A stretch of DNA of 64,000 nt from Streptomyces dengpaensis (GCF_002946835.1 NZ_CP026652.1:124001-188000), one strand, 5' to 3'; positions 1 to 9,113 are shown, counted from the stretch's first letter. Translations and numbers: made by a program. Notes: generated by a model from the sequence alone, not told the origin.

Positions 1-255
1 CGCGGGTGGATGGCGTACTTCCGGTATGGCCATTCCGCCCGCCGCTTCAGCAAGATCGGAAGATTCGCGCAGGAGAGAGTCGCGCACTTCATCAGCAGGA
101 AGCACCGGCGCAGCCGGAACTTCGGCTGGTGGGTGTTGATGGTCTCGTCTCCGAACCGGCTCGGACTGATCAGCCCCTATGGAATCGTCGTGGCACCCAG
201 GGCCGGAAGGCCCTGGCGGGAGAGACCGAATGCCGCCGGTGAACGGCGTCGGTGA
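1..255 (+). CDS. Group II intron reverse transcriptase/maturase, C-terminal fragment (partial)
   Basis: The frame is open from base 1 and ends at the TGA at 253-255, which touches the start of domain V. The residues WMAYFRYGHS, FGWWVLM, SPNRLGLIS, YGIVVAPRAG and GERRR are the usual C-terminal end of the maturase (domain X plus DNA-binding tail) of intron-encoded proteins. This part helps fold the intron RNA and contact target DNA. The RT domain lies upstream of the window, so its integrity cannot be judged. One unusual residue is a proline where related proteins usually have leucine or asparagine (LISPYG). Confidence 0.8.
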   Translation, partial: RGWMAYFRYGHSARRFSKIGRFAQERVAHFISRKHRRSRNFGWWVLMVSSPNRLGLISPYGIVVAPRAGRPWRERPNAAGERRR

Positions 256-349
256 GCCGTGTGCGGGAGAACCGCATGCACGGTTCGAAGCGGCGGGGGC
301 TGGAAACGGAGCGGACGTGCTCCGCCACCGTGCCAGCCCCCGACCCTAC
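1..349 (+). mobile_element. Group II intron, 3' portion (entered from outside the window)
   Basis: The window opens inside a group II intron. It contains the C-terminal end of the maturase reading frame, then a domain V hairpin at 254-286 (starts GAGCCGTGTGCGG, ends CACGGTTC) carrying the AGC catalytic triad, then a domain VI-like hairpin. The 3' splice site is most likely after the CCCTAC at 344-349, because bacterial introns end in AY and the two other introns in this window end TTAC and TCAC in the same position. The 5' half and exon 1 are outside the window. Confidence 0.8.
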
Positions 350-396
350 AGGAAGACTCGTTGTTGGGCAGGCATCCGCAACAGAGAATCCCGTCT

Positions 397-1032
397 TCAA
401 TACCCCCCGGCGATACGGACGGCAAGCAGGCTAGCAGCATCCGTCTCTTGGGGCGCGGCGCACTGTAGCTCTTGTTGGATCTTCCGCATTGCGTTTTCGT
501 AAGATTCTGATCGGTCCCCGCTATCGATGGCCTCCCGGTATGCGGTGAGTTCCTCAAGGGTTGCGGGATGCTTTCCGTAGTCGTGCTCAGGAAAGAGCGG
601 GTCAAAGGAGGAAAGGATCTCGCCGTTTTCCGCATATGAGATCCATGTCGACCCTGTCTCGCTCAGCCTCGCAGACAGGGCGACCGTGCCGCGCGAAACG
701 GACTTGAGGATTTCATCACTTGCAAGGTAGGGTCCTTCAGATTCAATGGCGAAGGACCAGTCGCCGTGGGTACCGGCACGAAGCAACGGACCGCTATTAT
801 CGAGAATGCCGCTGCTGTGCAGCTCATCCACGTTCAGGCCGGGAACATCTCCCTCGTCGATGTCTTCCCCGAACGCTTTGATAGCATCTGCTTCGAGACG
901 ATTCAAGGGGATCGGATGGATCTCACCTCCTGACACCCTGCTTAGAAGCTCGGTAGGGGGAATCCCTCTCACAAAGAGGGCGCAGTACCCGGTTCCGTAG
1001 AGCTGGGAGTTCGGGAAGATGCTGGCGCTCAC
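397..1032 (-). CDS. DUF6461-like protein
   Basis: This is a 211-residue protein with no signal peptide or membrane segment. The N-terminal pattern (GTGYCALFVRGIPPTELLSRV) followed by a middle segment with SFAIESEGPYL and a WISYAENGEIL strand resembles the small actinobacterial DUF6461 family, often seen near toxin-like genes; the family call is from memory. It lies downstream of the nuclease gene on the same strand but beyond a strong hairpin at 1062-1101, so it probably has its own promoter or relies on read-through. Its function is unknown. A role as immunity partner of the neighbouring secreted nuclease is only a positional guess. Confidence 0.6.
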   Translation of the reverse strand: MSASIFPNSQLYGTGYCALFVRGIPPTELLSRVSGGEIHPIPLNRLEADAIKAFGEDIDEGDVPGLNVDELHSSGILDNSGPLLRAGTHGDWSFAIESEGPYLASDEILKSVSRGTVALSARLSETGSTWISYAENGEILSSFDPLFPEHDYGKHPATLEELTAYREAIDSGDRSESYENAMRKIQQELQCAAPQETDAASLLAVRIAGGY

Positions 1033-1061
1033 AATGCCACCTCGATCGATTAACTAATCAC

Positions 1062-1101
1062 TGCACGGTCCGGCCCGCCGTTCGGTGGGCCGGACCGTGC
1101 A
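1062..1101. terminator. Long hairpin, likely terminator of the nuclease gene
   Basis: A perfect 15-bp inverted repeat (TGCACGGTCCGGCCC at 1062-1076 and its complement at 1087-1101) has a 10-base loop that can pair further. It lies 14 bp beyond the stop of the minus-strand nuclease gene. No U-tract is obvious, as is common in actinobacteria. Confidence 0.65.
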
Positions 1102-1114
1102 TTCCGTGCGGGTA

Positions 1115-2554
1115 TTACCCTACCGGCTGGCCAGCGTCTACCCAGTAGGCGTCGTTCTCAAGGAGACGCCACTCCACTGTCTTCCTTCCGAGATCGCCGC
1201 CCACGCCCTCATTCTGTGCCTTCGGCATGCTGGCGCGGGCGCACTTCGCGTCCGCGGAAGGCAGCTTGCCCTGATTGAGTCCGGGCCATGTGAGAGACAG
1301 ATACAGCTTGCCCTCGATGGTCTGAGAGGTGACCATGTACTGCTGGCAGGCTGCTCCAGACGTGACCCCTAGCCGCCTGCCGCTCTCCTTCGTCCTGGCG
1401 AACGGGAACTCGTCGCATTGGACTGGCGGCGGGGTGCTCGCGTGAGGCTTGAATGTGCTGTCGCAGACCACGGCGCGGTTCTTGTCCACTTCGCTCTGGA
1501 CGGACTCGCGGTGCAGAGGCTGCCCGCGGCCTTCCCAGCCCGGGTGCGTTGCCATGCTCGCCTGGACCATGCCGATGAACTGACGAGCCTGGCTGTACTG
1601 CTGACTCACCACGAAGGTGGGGGTGAACGCCGGTACGACACAACCCGCGTAACTGCCAACCTCCGCGTCGCAACGCACCAGGTACTGACCGCCGTTCTGC
1701 TCCCCGTGGCCTCCCCACCTGGTCGTACCGACGGTCCCTCCGATGTTGGCAGTCAGCGCATAGCTGATGAGGAAAGACTTGTTCCCTGTGTTGCCGGTCC
1801 ACGAACGGGTGAAGCCGCCGTCGATTGACCCACCGACCGTGATTGGTCGAGGTGCATTCCACGGGTCTGCATTCTGCTTACAGCTGGTGTCGAGTGAGCA
1901 GATCGCGTCCACCTTCACTGTCATCGCACTCGACGTGAGGTCAGCCTTCGTGAGATCGAACTTCATGTACTCGAAGAACTCAGGGATTGCGTTCTGGGTG
2001 TCGATCTCCTGCTCAAGGGTGCCGTAGGCGTTGCCCAAGATCACACCCGTCGTTACGTCCATCATGATGATGACGACACCGTGCCGCGAGCAAATAGAAT
2101 CGCGTGTCACATAGACCTGATTCTCCGGTTCTCCTCCGCACCACACGACGCTCGCCGCAGATGAGGATGAAATACCCTGCGTCTTTGCAAACTCTTTCGG
2201 GGTCTGCCATTCGAAGCATACGGCCCGCTTCTGGCCAGCCTTCTTGAGAGCCTTCAGATTGCGCTTTGTCTCAGCGCAGGTGGACTGCGGTGATGCCTGA
2301 TTCGTTTCAGGGAGATTCTGGAATTCTGACGGTCGATCGCCTATATTCTGGGTGGAGCTGGTGCTGGCCTGCTCGTCTTCGGCTATTGCGGCTAATGGTC
2401 GAGCCGAAGGCGTTGTGTCGGCACTGGCCGTGACGGGCGCAAGTAGCGCAAGGATTGATGCTGCAACCACTGCCAGAGATCTTCTATGTCTGGTGCGCAA
2501 ATTTCCCCCAGGTCGTCGTACGGACGCTTGCGTCCGTCTCGACAGCCCAGGCAT
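1115..2554 (-). CDS. Secreted protein with NucA/NucB-type deoxyribonuclease domain
   Basis: This is a 479-residue protein. The N-terminus has a basic stretch (RTRHRRS), a hydrophobic core (LAVVAASILALLAPV) and a likely cleavage after ASA, so it should be exported. The middle (about 90-330) is a Trp/Gly-rich domain I do not recognise. Around residue 375 the segment VVCDSTFKPH...VQCDEFPFARTKESG matches the signature of the NucA/NucB DNase family (CDE-[FY]-PFA), where the acidic pair is catalytic. Paired cysteines along the protein suggest disulfides. The likely role is an extracellular DNase or toxin-like effector. The first ATG at 2554 is used, but a start nearer the RTRHRR segment is possible. 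The next gene on this strand (397-1032) could be a partner. Confidence 0.72.
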   Translation of the reverse strand: MPGLSRRTQASVRRPGGNLRTRHRRSLAVVAASILALLAPVTASADTTPSARPLAAIAEDEQASTSSTQNIGDRPSEFQNLPETNQASPQSTCAETKRNLKALKKAGQKRAVCFEWQTPKEFAKTQGISSSSAASVVWCGGEPENQVYVTRDSICSRHGVVIIMMDVTTGVILGNAYGTLEQEIDTQNAIPEFFEYMKFDLTKADLTSSAMTVKVDAICSLDTSCKQNADPWNAPRPITVGGSIDGGFTRSWTGNTGNKSFLISYALTANIGGTVGTTRWGGHGEQNGGQYLVRCDAEVGSYAGCVVPAFTPTFVVSQQYSQARQFIGMVQASMATHPGWEGRGQPLHRESVQSEVDKNRAVVCDSTFKPHASTPPPVQCDEFPFARTKESGRRLGVTSGAACQQYMVTSQTIEGKLYLSLTWPGLNQGKLPSADAKCARASMPKAQNEGVGGDLGRKTVEWRLLENDAYWVDAGQPVG

Positions 2555-3087
2555 TCACGGCATGATCACTTCGTCAACGATCAATTCCGGACAGTAAACG
2601 ACGGCGGCGACTATCAATGAATCCCGGTCGGCCCGTTACACCGCGGCGTTGGAGAAGGGCATAGTTGCGTAGGCCGCTGTACGGGTTGAGCGGACGCAGC
2701 CACGGCTTCGTTGTACCTGCTGGATCGGGGGCGATGGCCCATCTGATGGCCAAGAGGCCAGGGCGGCTGGTCCGGTCCCTCCCGTCCTGTGTTCGAAGCC
2801 TGCTTCAACCGCCACAGGGCACCAAGAACGTTGCGTGTCAGTTCCGCTGGATGGAGTTCCTGACCTGGGAAGGACGTCAACTGACGTATGTCTGGGGGCG
2901 CTTCCCTCTGCTGTGGCGGGCGGACGAGGGGGCCATGGTGTCATTGTCCGAGGAGACGGAGGCATGGGAGGTCGCGGCTCGGAGGGTGGACTTCAGGCGG
3001 CGGTCGCGTAGTTGGTGTCCCGGATGACCGCAGCGAGGGATCAGGCTTCTTGGGTCCCAGTGCGCGATCTCCCCTCCTGGCACACGC
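2555..3087. other. 533-bp stretch without a confident gene
   Basis: Both strands hold open frames of 60-120 codons, but none has a convincing start, Shine-Dalgarno site or recognisable motif. The 5' part should contain the promoter of the nuclease gene. The rest may be decayed sequence. Confidence 0.4.
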
Positions 3088-4449
3088 CTACCCGGAGGGC
3101 ATTCCACTCGTTCCAATAGCCGGACTTACCGACAACGGCCATATATGAATCTCCTCAAAGCGGTTGGAAAGTAGTGGGGTTGCGCTCCTGATCAGGGCGT
3201 CTTGTGCTGGCCTCGGGCCGGACAGCGGGGAGAGGTGCCCGGCGGGGCGGAACTGCGGGCGCGCGGCGAGCAGGACGGCGAGAGCGAAGGCCGCTCCGGC
3301 GGCGGGGAGCGCGGCGCTGGCGAGGGGGTGCTCGGCGAGGCGTCCGGCGAGGGCGGTGCCGGCGGACTGCCCGGCGCCGATCGACAGGATCAGCCACGCG
3401 TACGCCTCGCTGGTGCGGCCCGCGGGGGTCAGGATGTCGGTGGTCACGTAAGCGCAGGCGACCACGACGGTGAGGAACGCACCGGGCACGACGACCGCAG
3501 CGGTGGCCGCGTACGGGCCCAGGAGGGCAAGGAGCGGGAGCCACCCGACCAGGAACGCGGCCCCAGCAGCGATCAGTTGGCCGGTGGTGGTGCCGGTCCA
3601 GGTGCGGCGTCCGTAGATGAGTCCGCCCAGGAAGCTGCCGGTCGAGAACGCGGCGGGGATGATCCCCGAGAGCATGTCCTGCTCGTGGTGCTCGGCCATG
3701 GCGATCGACCACACGTTCATGGCCCCGATCGCAAAACCGATGCCGGTGAGGGAAACGAACAGCAGCACCGTGCCGGGGCTGGCCAGCCGGCGCCTCGGGC
3801 GGGCATGCGCGCTTGCGCACCGTGCGGGACGCCAGCGTCGGGAGGGCGGAGTGAAGACGACGGTGGCGGTGCCGACCAAACCGAGGGCGGCGGTGACGGC
3901 GAGCGCGACGGCGGGGTCGTACGCGGAGGCGAGCGCGGCGACCAGCAACGGACCGACGATGTACAGCAGGCCCTGCGTGCCGGTGTCGAGGGCGAGCGCG
4001 GCGTGCCGGAGGCGGGGGTTGGGCAGCACGCTCGGCCACAGGGCACGGAGCCCGGCCTCCAAAGCCGGCGTGGTCAGGCCGCCGGCGATGACGATCACCG
4101 TGGCGAGGGCCGGCCCACCGTACGGGCCGGCCGCCGGCAGGGCCACCAGGAGCGCCGAGTTGAGCAGCGCGGCCGGGAGATGCACCCGGGTCTGGCCGTG
4201 GCGGTCCATCAGGCGTCCCTTGACCGGCTGCGCCAGCGCGGAGGACAGCCCGTACAGGGCGCTGAGCAGACCGCCGAAGACGATGCTGCCTCCGGTCGCG
4301 GTGGCCCACAGGAGGATGGCGACGGGCGCCATGCCATTGGGGAGGCGGCCGGTGAGGGTGCCGCCGAGCAGGCGGGCTACGTACGGGCTGGCCAGCACCG
4401 CGCCATAGGTGATGCGCGGTGCCGGTGCCGGGGGTGCGGTCAGGGGCAA
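3088..4449 (-). CDS. MFS transporter
   Basis: This roughly 450-residue protein has about 12 hydrophobic segments typical of major facilitator exporters, for example VAILLWATATGGSIVFGGLL, ATVIVIAGGLTTPALEAGL, TVLLFVSLTGIGFAIGA and AFLTVVVACAYVTTDIL. RLMDRHGQTR matches the loop 2-3 signature of the family. The start is uncertain: no ATG or GTG sits near the expected N-terminus, and a TTG at 4449 behind GAGAGAAAG is my choice. A GTG further in is an alternative. The C-terminal tail beyond about residue 410 is atypical and may be read-through into foreign sequence. It lies about 30 bp downstream of the 4479-5558 gene and is probably its operon partner. The substrate is unknown. Confidence 0.7.
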   Translation of the reverse strand: MPLTAPPAPAPRITYGAVLASPYVARLLGGTLTGRLPNGMAPVAILLWATATGGSIVFGGLLSALYGLSSALAQPVKGRLMDRHGQTRVHLPAALLNSALLVALPAAGPYGGPALATVIVIAGGLTTPALEAGLRALWPSVLPNPRLRHAALALDTGTQGLLYIVGPLLVAALASAYDPAVALAVTAALGLVGTATVVFTPPSRRWRPARCASAHARPRRRLASPGTVLLFVSLTGIGFAIGAMNVWSIAMAEHHEQDMLSGIIPAAFSTGSFLGGLIYGRRTWTGTTTGQLIAAGAAFLVGWLPLLALLGPYAATAAVVVPGAFLTVVVACAYVTTDILTPAGRTSEAYAWLILSIGAGQSAGTALAGRLAEHPLASAALPAAGAAFALAVLLAARPQFRPAGHLSPLSGPRPAQDALIRSATPLLSNRFEEIHIWPLSVSPAIGTSGMPSG

Positions 4450-4478
4450 CGGGTGCTTTCTCTCTCGAGTGACGGCGC

Positions 4479-5558
4479 CTAGCGGCGGCGGGCGGGTGTG
4501 GGGGTGCGCGGTGGCGTGGGCGGTGTGGTGTCCACGGCAGGGCGCGGGCGGGCCCGCGGCTGGGGGGTTCGGTGCGGCGGCAGGACGGCGACGGTCGCGC
4601 CGAGGTCCTCGGCCACCTCGTGCACTTCGCGGATGAGGAAGTCGATCTGCCGGCCGAGCGCGGCGAGCCGGACCGCGATCTGTCGGCCCTGCACGGTCTC
4701 CAGCGCGGCTGCGAACTGGCCTGCGGTTTCCAGGAGTTCCTGCAGGCAGACGTTCGCGCGCAGTACGCCGGGTGGGACCGGGGCGGGCAGCATCTGCCCG
4801 GCCCCGTATTCGTGGGCGTAGTGCCCGATCACCTGCCAGCCCGGTGCGTCCGGATCGCCTCTGAGGGCGATCAACGTGGAGTCGTCGTCCTCGATCAGAT
4901 GGGCGAGGGTGATCGGCTGGCCGTCGGCGGCGTACCACGACTCCGTCAGCTCCAGCTCGCCTCGCCTCTGCGCGGCTTGGGCCTTCTCGGTCCACCTCTG
5001 TTGTTCTTCGCCGGTCAGCGGGGTCTCGGGCTGATGGTGCTGGCCGACGAGGCTGCTGGCGATGAAGCTGTGGTCGGCCCAGGAGGCGAGGTGGGGCCAC
5101 AGGGCCGCGTGTTGTGCGCGTTCGGCCGCTGAGCCGGGGGCGGCGGGCCGGTCGACCGCGTGTTGTGCGCGTTCGGCCGCTGAGCCGGGGGCGGCGGGCC
5201 GGTCGAGGGCCCGGCGGATCTCGGCGGCGGAGGTTCCAAGAGCATCCAGCACGGTCTGCCACCCGGTGAGGTGCCGGGCGGGCGGCAGCTCGTCGAGCGC
5301 GCGGCGGGCGGCATTGAGCAATCCATCGGCGTACGGGGCGAGGTGCGTGCGGTACGCCTCGACGGCCGCCTGGTTGCGGCGGGTGAGGGCGGCTGCCGCG
5401 GCGCCTGCGTGAACGGTGCGACCGAAGCGGTCGCGGGTCATGTCGAGCGCGGTATCGGTCTCGCGGCCGATGACGGACATCCGCAGCCGGAAGTCGCCTG
5501 CTCGGTACGCGAGGTCGGTCACCGCGAGCAGGGAGCCTTCGGGCACACGGTCGCTCAT
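4479..5558 (-). CDS. Hypothetical protein with internal tandem repeat and Pro-rich tail
   Basis: This is a 359-residue soluble protein I do not recognise. The ATG at 5558 overlaps the stop of the upstream gene (ATGA), so translation is probably coupled. The N-terminal region (MSDRVPEGSLLAVTDLAYRA) is followed by Ala-rich helices, two identical 17-residue repeats (DRPAAPGSAAERAQHA plus one residue), a region mentioning a Glu/Asp-rich turn (LIEDDDSTLIALRGD), a coiled-coil-like helix near 300 (LAALGRQIDFLIREVHEVAEDL) and a Pro/Arg/Thr-rich tail. It belongs to the minus-strand run that ends with the MFS exporter. Confidence 0.65.
   Translation of the reverse strand: MSDRVPEGSLLAVTDLAYRAGDFRLRMSVIGRETDTALDMTRDRFGRTVHAGAAAAALTRRNQAAVEAYRTHLAPYADGLLNAARRALDELPPARHLTGWQTVLDALGTSAAEIRRALDRPAAPGSAAERAQHAVDRPAAPGSAAERAQHAALWPHLASWADHSFIASSLVGQHHQPETPLTGEEQQRWTEKAQAAQRRGELELTESWYAADGQPITLAHLIEDDDSTLIALRGDPDAPGWQVIGHYAHEYGAGQMLPAPVPPGVLRANVCLQELLETAGQFAAALETVQGRQIAVRLAALGRQIDFLIREVHEVAEDLGATVAVLPPHRTPQPRARPRPAVDTTPPTPPRTPTPARRR
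5105..5206. repeat. Two identical 51-bp tandem repeats inside a gene
   Basis: Units 5105-5155 and 5156-5206 are identical base for base (each begins CCGCGTGTTGTGCGCG). They encode two in-frame copies of a 17-residue segment of the 4479-5558 product, so the duplication preserves the frame. Confidence 0.9.
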
Positions 5559-6031
5559 CGGGTTCGCCCGCCATCCGAGGCCGTCAGGTGGACGGTCGGC
5601 GCGTAGGTGGGCCTCGGCGGGATCGGCCGGGCCGTCGGCGGCGAGGTGGCGGGCGGTTTGCCGCGCTGCGTCGTTGGGCCGGCGGCGGCTTGTGCGAGAC
5701 GGCTGCGGCGTTCCAGGAGCCCGTTCGGCCGGACCGGACGTGGTGGGCTGGCCGAGGTGGCGGGGCCGAGCGGGATGTCGGCGTGCACGGCGTAGCCCTG
5801 GCGGCGCAGATCGTGCACGGCCTGGCGGGTGCGGCGGGGCCCGTCGCGCTCGGGCTCGGCGAGTCGGAAGAGCCCAAGTTCGCTGGAGACGGGCTCGAAC
5901 TGCTCCCTGACCAGGTACCACTGTGCCAGGTGCGGGGAGATGGAGGGAGTGAAGGACGCGACGAAGCCGTGTTCCTTATGAGTGCCGAAGACGAAGTGGG
6001 TGCCGGGTTCCAAAGGCGGGGTTCTCCTCAC
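5555..6031 (-). CDS. Hypothetical protein
   Basis: This is a 158-residue protein. The N-terminal half looks globular (GTHFVFGTHKEHGFVASF, HLAQWYLVREQFEPV, AVHDLRRQGYAVHADIPLG) and the C-terminal half is Pro/Arg-rich and probably disordered. Its stop overlaps the ATG of the next gene. The upstream partial gene ends 20 bp away at 6052. I do not recognise the family. The co-directional, overlapping arrangement suggests one transcript with the two downstream genes. Confidence 0.6.
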   Translation of the reverse strand: MRRTPPLEPGTHFVFGTHKEHGFVASFTPSISPHLAQWYLVREQFEPVSSELGLFRLAEPERDGPRRTRQAVHDLRRQGYAVHADIPLGPATSASPPRPVRPNGLLERRSRLAQAAAGPTTQRGKPPATSPPTARPIPPRPTYAPTVHLTASDGGRTR

Positions 6032-6051
6032 GATGTCGGGGGCGGAGCCGG

Positions 6052-6360
6052 TCAGCGGCGGTGCACGGGATGCGTTGCAGGGAGGGGACGTGGCGGTGCG
6101 GATACGGCGAGGGCTGTGCGCTGGTGTGGTGCACTGACGCGGGCTTGGCGCACGAACGTCTCGCTGTCGGTGAGCCAGGTCTCAATGGCCGGCCACGTCC
6201 GCGCGTTGCGCTCCTGCGTCGGGAGCGGATCGCCGTAGACCAGCTCCTCCAGCAGGGTCTCGGCGTCGGCCAGGCGAGCGAGCGCCGGAGTGTCCTGGGG
6301 CCATGGGCTGCTGGCGGGGTGGCACCTGTCGAGCAACGCCGGGGCATGGTCCCCGACGGT
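6052..6360 (-). pseudogene. Hypothetical gene, 5' end lost at the IS junction
   Basis: The frame encodes about 100 residues ending ALAVSAPPRPLPATHPVHRR. It has a plausible helical domain (LARLADAETLLEELVYGDPLP, TWPAIETWLTDSETFVRQAR). The coding look fades upstream of about 6360, where the flank of the IS5-type transposase begins, so the start has probably been removed by insertion. It is the first gene of the operon-like run toward the MFS transporter. No function can be assigned. Confidence 0.45.
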
Positions 6361-6447
6361 AAGTAGCTGTTGTCGTACCGATCTTGGGGTTTGTCGATCG
6401 CACGGGAGTCCCGATTGGGTGGTCGCGGGGTGCTCGGCGCATACGAG

Positions 6448-6505
6448 CAGGGCCTCCTGAACAGCTCGTTGGTGTCGAATCACCGAGCAACATCAGGAGG
6501 CCCTG
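6448..6505 (+). promoter_or_regulatory. Hairpin covering the transposase ribosome-binding site
   Basis: CAGGGCCTCCTGA (6448-6460) is the exact complement of TCAGGAGGCCCTG (6493-6505). The right arm contains the AGGAGG Shine-Dalgarno sequence (6495-6500), and the GTG start of the transposase follows directly at 6506. RNA reading in from outside would fold and hide the ribosome-binding site, as is known for several IS elements. A shorter transcript starting inside the loop would not. Confidence 0.6.
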
Positions 6506-7276
6506 GTGCCGCAGTGTTCCGTGTCGACGGGCGGGCAGTCCAGTTCAGTCATGCTGGAGTGTGACTGTCTGGCTCACCGGTTCGGAAACGCCGCCGACAA
6601 CGGGTCCAGGCAGCCGCGTTATCCGACGGATATGACGGACGCGGAGTGGGCGGCCATCCGGCCGTTGTTGCCGGTGCCTGGCTGGATGCGCGGACGGGGA
6701 GGGCAGCCGGAGGCGTACTGCCACCGGGCGATACTCGATGCGATCCGCTACCTGGTCGACAATGGCATCAAGTGGCGGGCGATGCCCGCCGACTTCCCGC
6801 CGTGGGACCGGGTGTATGCGTTCTTCCGCCGCTGGCGCGACCACGGCATGGTCAAGGAGTTCCACGACCGGCTGCGCGCCAAGGTCCGCGAGAAGTTGGG
6901 CCGCGACGCGGAGCCGACGGCCGGTGTGATCGACTCGCAGTCGGTCAAGGCGGACGCCGTCGTCGGCTCTGACAGCCGCGGGTTCGACGGCGGCAAGTTG
7001 ATCAACGGGCGCAAGCGGCACGTCGTGGTCGACACGCTCGGCCTGCTGCTGGGGGTGATGGTCACCGCTGCGGACACCGGCGACCGCGCCGCCGCCCGGG
7101 TCCTGCTGCACCAAGTCGCGGACGCGCACCATCGGTTGGCCCTGGTCTGGGCTGATGGCGGCTACACCGGCAGCCTCGTCGAGTACTGCCTGGCCACGCT
7201 CGCGCTGGTCCTGGCGATCGTCAGACGCAGCGACGACCAGAAGGGGTTCGTGGTGCTGCCCAAGCGGTGGATCGTC
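6506..7276 (+). pseudogene. IS5-family transposase, 5' part (split gene)
   Basis: This frame gives the first 257 residues of an IS5-type DDE transposase: MTDAEWAAIRPLLPVP, an N-terminal domain ending KWRAMPADFPPWDRVYAFF, the first Asp in VIDSQSVKADA, and the second in LVWADGGYTG. It is intact up to PKRWIV and then breaks at 7277, where a serine-recombinase element has inserted. The missing C-terminus, with the catalytic Glu in ERFFAHLMRTRR, lies at 11945-12091. Joining the parts across the shared GAG restores a 305-residue protein. The GTG start at 6506 is chosen because AGGAGG lies 5 bases upstream. Confidence 0.85.
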
Positions 7277-7299
7277 GAGATCTGTCAAGCACAGTGCAC

Positions 7300-9113
7300 T
7301 CATGGAGTCTGTTGCCCTGCTGTTTCGGCGGTCTCGGTCCAGATGCGGCGGCTGTACCAGCCAGGCGGACGTGTCCGGCGTTCGCGGAGTTCGGCGAGCT
7401 CTCGCTGGTCGGCGTGGGCGATGAGCCGGTGGGGCCAGCGGCTCTCCCGGCGGGTGGTGATCCAGCCGCGGTTGATCCAGGCGTAGAGGGTGGAGGTGGT
7501 CATGTCCAGCTCGGCGGCCAGGTGCTTGAGCCACCACTCGTCCGGGCCGGGCTCTTCGCCGGGTGGTGCGGGACGGTGCCGGTGGACACGGCCTGCGGGG
7601 CAGGCGAGGCGGCGCATGAGGTCGCGGACGGTGGCCGCGGAGATCCGTTTGCCACCCTTCGCGGGCCTGAAGCCCTCGGTTTCCAGACGGTCGGCGATCC
7701 CGCTGGCGCCGATGCCCTGGCCTGCGAGTTCGCGGATCCGCTCGGTCAGTTGCGGGTAGTAGCTGAGCTGATCCAGCCGCTGGACCGGGCGGATGACCTC
7801 TCCCGCCGTAGTGGTCCCGCCAGCCCAGACGATCGTGACCTTCACCTGCTCGCTGGTGCCGAGCACGGTGACGGCGACCTTGTCGACGACCGCGCGAACG
7901 ATCTCCTTGCGGTCCGCTGTCGTGGTGCTGCGCGCACGCCACAAACCCTCGATGTCGCCGGCCAGAGCCGTGAGGGTCTGCCGCTCGGCCGGAGTGAGGA
8001 TGTGCGGGCTGCTGCGGGTGAAGCGGTCGTAGTCCTCGCGGAGTTGCTGCTGGGCGGCGAGTGCGTCCTCCCACTCCTTCTCCAGCTGGCGCACGACCAG
8101 GCGGTTCTCCGGTTCGGCGAGGTGGTGGCTGCGGCGGGCCCGGTCGGCGTCCTGCGCGGCGCGTTCCAGCCGCTGTGACCACAGCCGTTCCAGCTCGGCT
8201 CGCTCAGCCAGGACCTGGTCGGCCGCGTGCAGGGACACCTCGACGGCGGCGGGCGTGAGTGCCGCGAGGACCTGCTGCTCGACGAAGGCGTCCACGCAGG
8301 TGGAGTTGAGCAGCTGGCAGTTCTTCTCCGCGCCGTAGTTGGTCTTGTCCCGGGCGCACACGTATTCGGGCAGGGCCTTGCTGTGCTGGGTGTGGTAGCG
8401 CACGCTCATGCGCCGGTTGCAGCGTCCGCAGTGCACCAGCCCGGCCGCGAGGGCGGGGCCGCCCCGGACCGTGCCCATGGCTTCGGCGCGGGCGCGGTTG
8501 GCCGCCAGCTTCGCCTCGTTCGTCTCGAACTGGGTGACGGTGATGTAGGCGGGCAGGACGTTCGGGATCATCACATGCCATCCGTCCCGGGAGCGGACGA
8601 CCCGTCCGGTGCTCGGCCGGGCCGGGTCCTGGCGGCGCGGGTCGATCCGGCGCCGCCCGTAGGCATAGATGCCGGCATAGGCGGGATTGTGCAGCAGGTT
8701 CTGCAACGTCATCCGGTTCGGCCTTCGCCATTCCAGGGTGCCCTTGTCCGGCCCCTCACGCAGCCGGATGCCTAACTGGATGTCATGGTCGACGAGATAG
8801 CGCAGGACACCGTGCAACGTGCCGAGCCGTTCGAACTGCGCGAAGATCACGCGAATCACGGTCTGCACCTGTTCGTCCGGGTCCAAAGTCACCTCCCCGG
8901 ACGGGCGGCGGATGTAACCGCTGGGCAGAGGGAAGGCCAGCTCGCCTCGGCGGGCCTTGTTCAGGCGCCCGCTCCACATCCGTTGCTTGATCAGGTGAAG
9001 TTCGGCCTCGCTCATCGTGCCCTTGAGCCCCAGCAGCAGCCGGTCGTTGTACTCGGCCGGGTCGTAGACCCCGTCGGTGTCCGCCAGTACCGCACCCGAC
9101 AGGGCACACAGCT
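7300..9113 (-). CDS. Large serine recombinase, exon 2 (C-terminal part)
   Basis: This exon continues the recombinase after the group II intron. It encodes ELCALSG, DTDGVYDPAEYNDRLLLG, LKGTMSEAELH (end of the resolvase catalytic domain), a recombinase domain, a zinc ribbon (CGRCNRRM ... C), a coiled-coil segment (LERLWSQRLERAAQDADRA) and a C-terminal HTH-like end (MTTSTLYAWINRGWITTRR). Joined to 11288-11636 it gives 2,163 nt, exactly 721 codons, a 720-residue protein. The stop at 7300-7302 lies in the left terminal repeat of the element. The enzyme should cut and join the element's GA-core ends through a Ser-DNA intermediate. Confidence 0.88.

Noticed and set aside
4479..5574. Upstream extension of the MFS reading frame to 5574, giving an 828-codon protein
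   Set aside because: The first 370 codons are Arg/Pro-rich and are the shifted frame of the well-formed 4479-5558 gene; transporter similarity begins only after about 4449.
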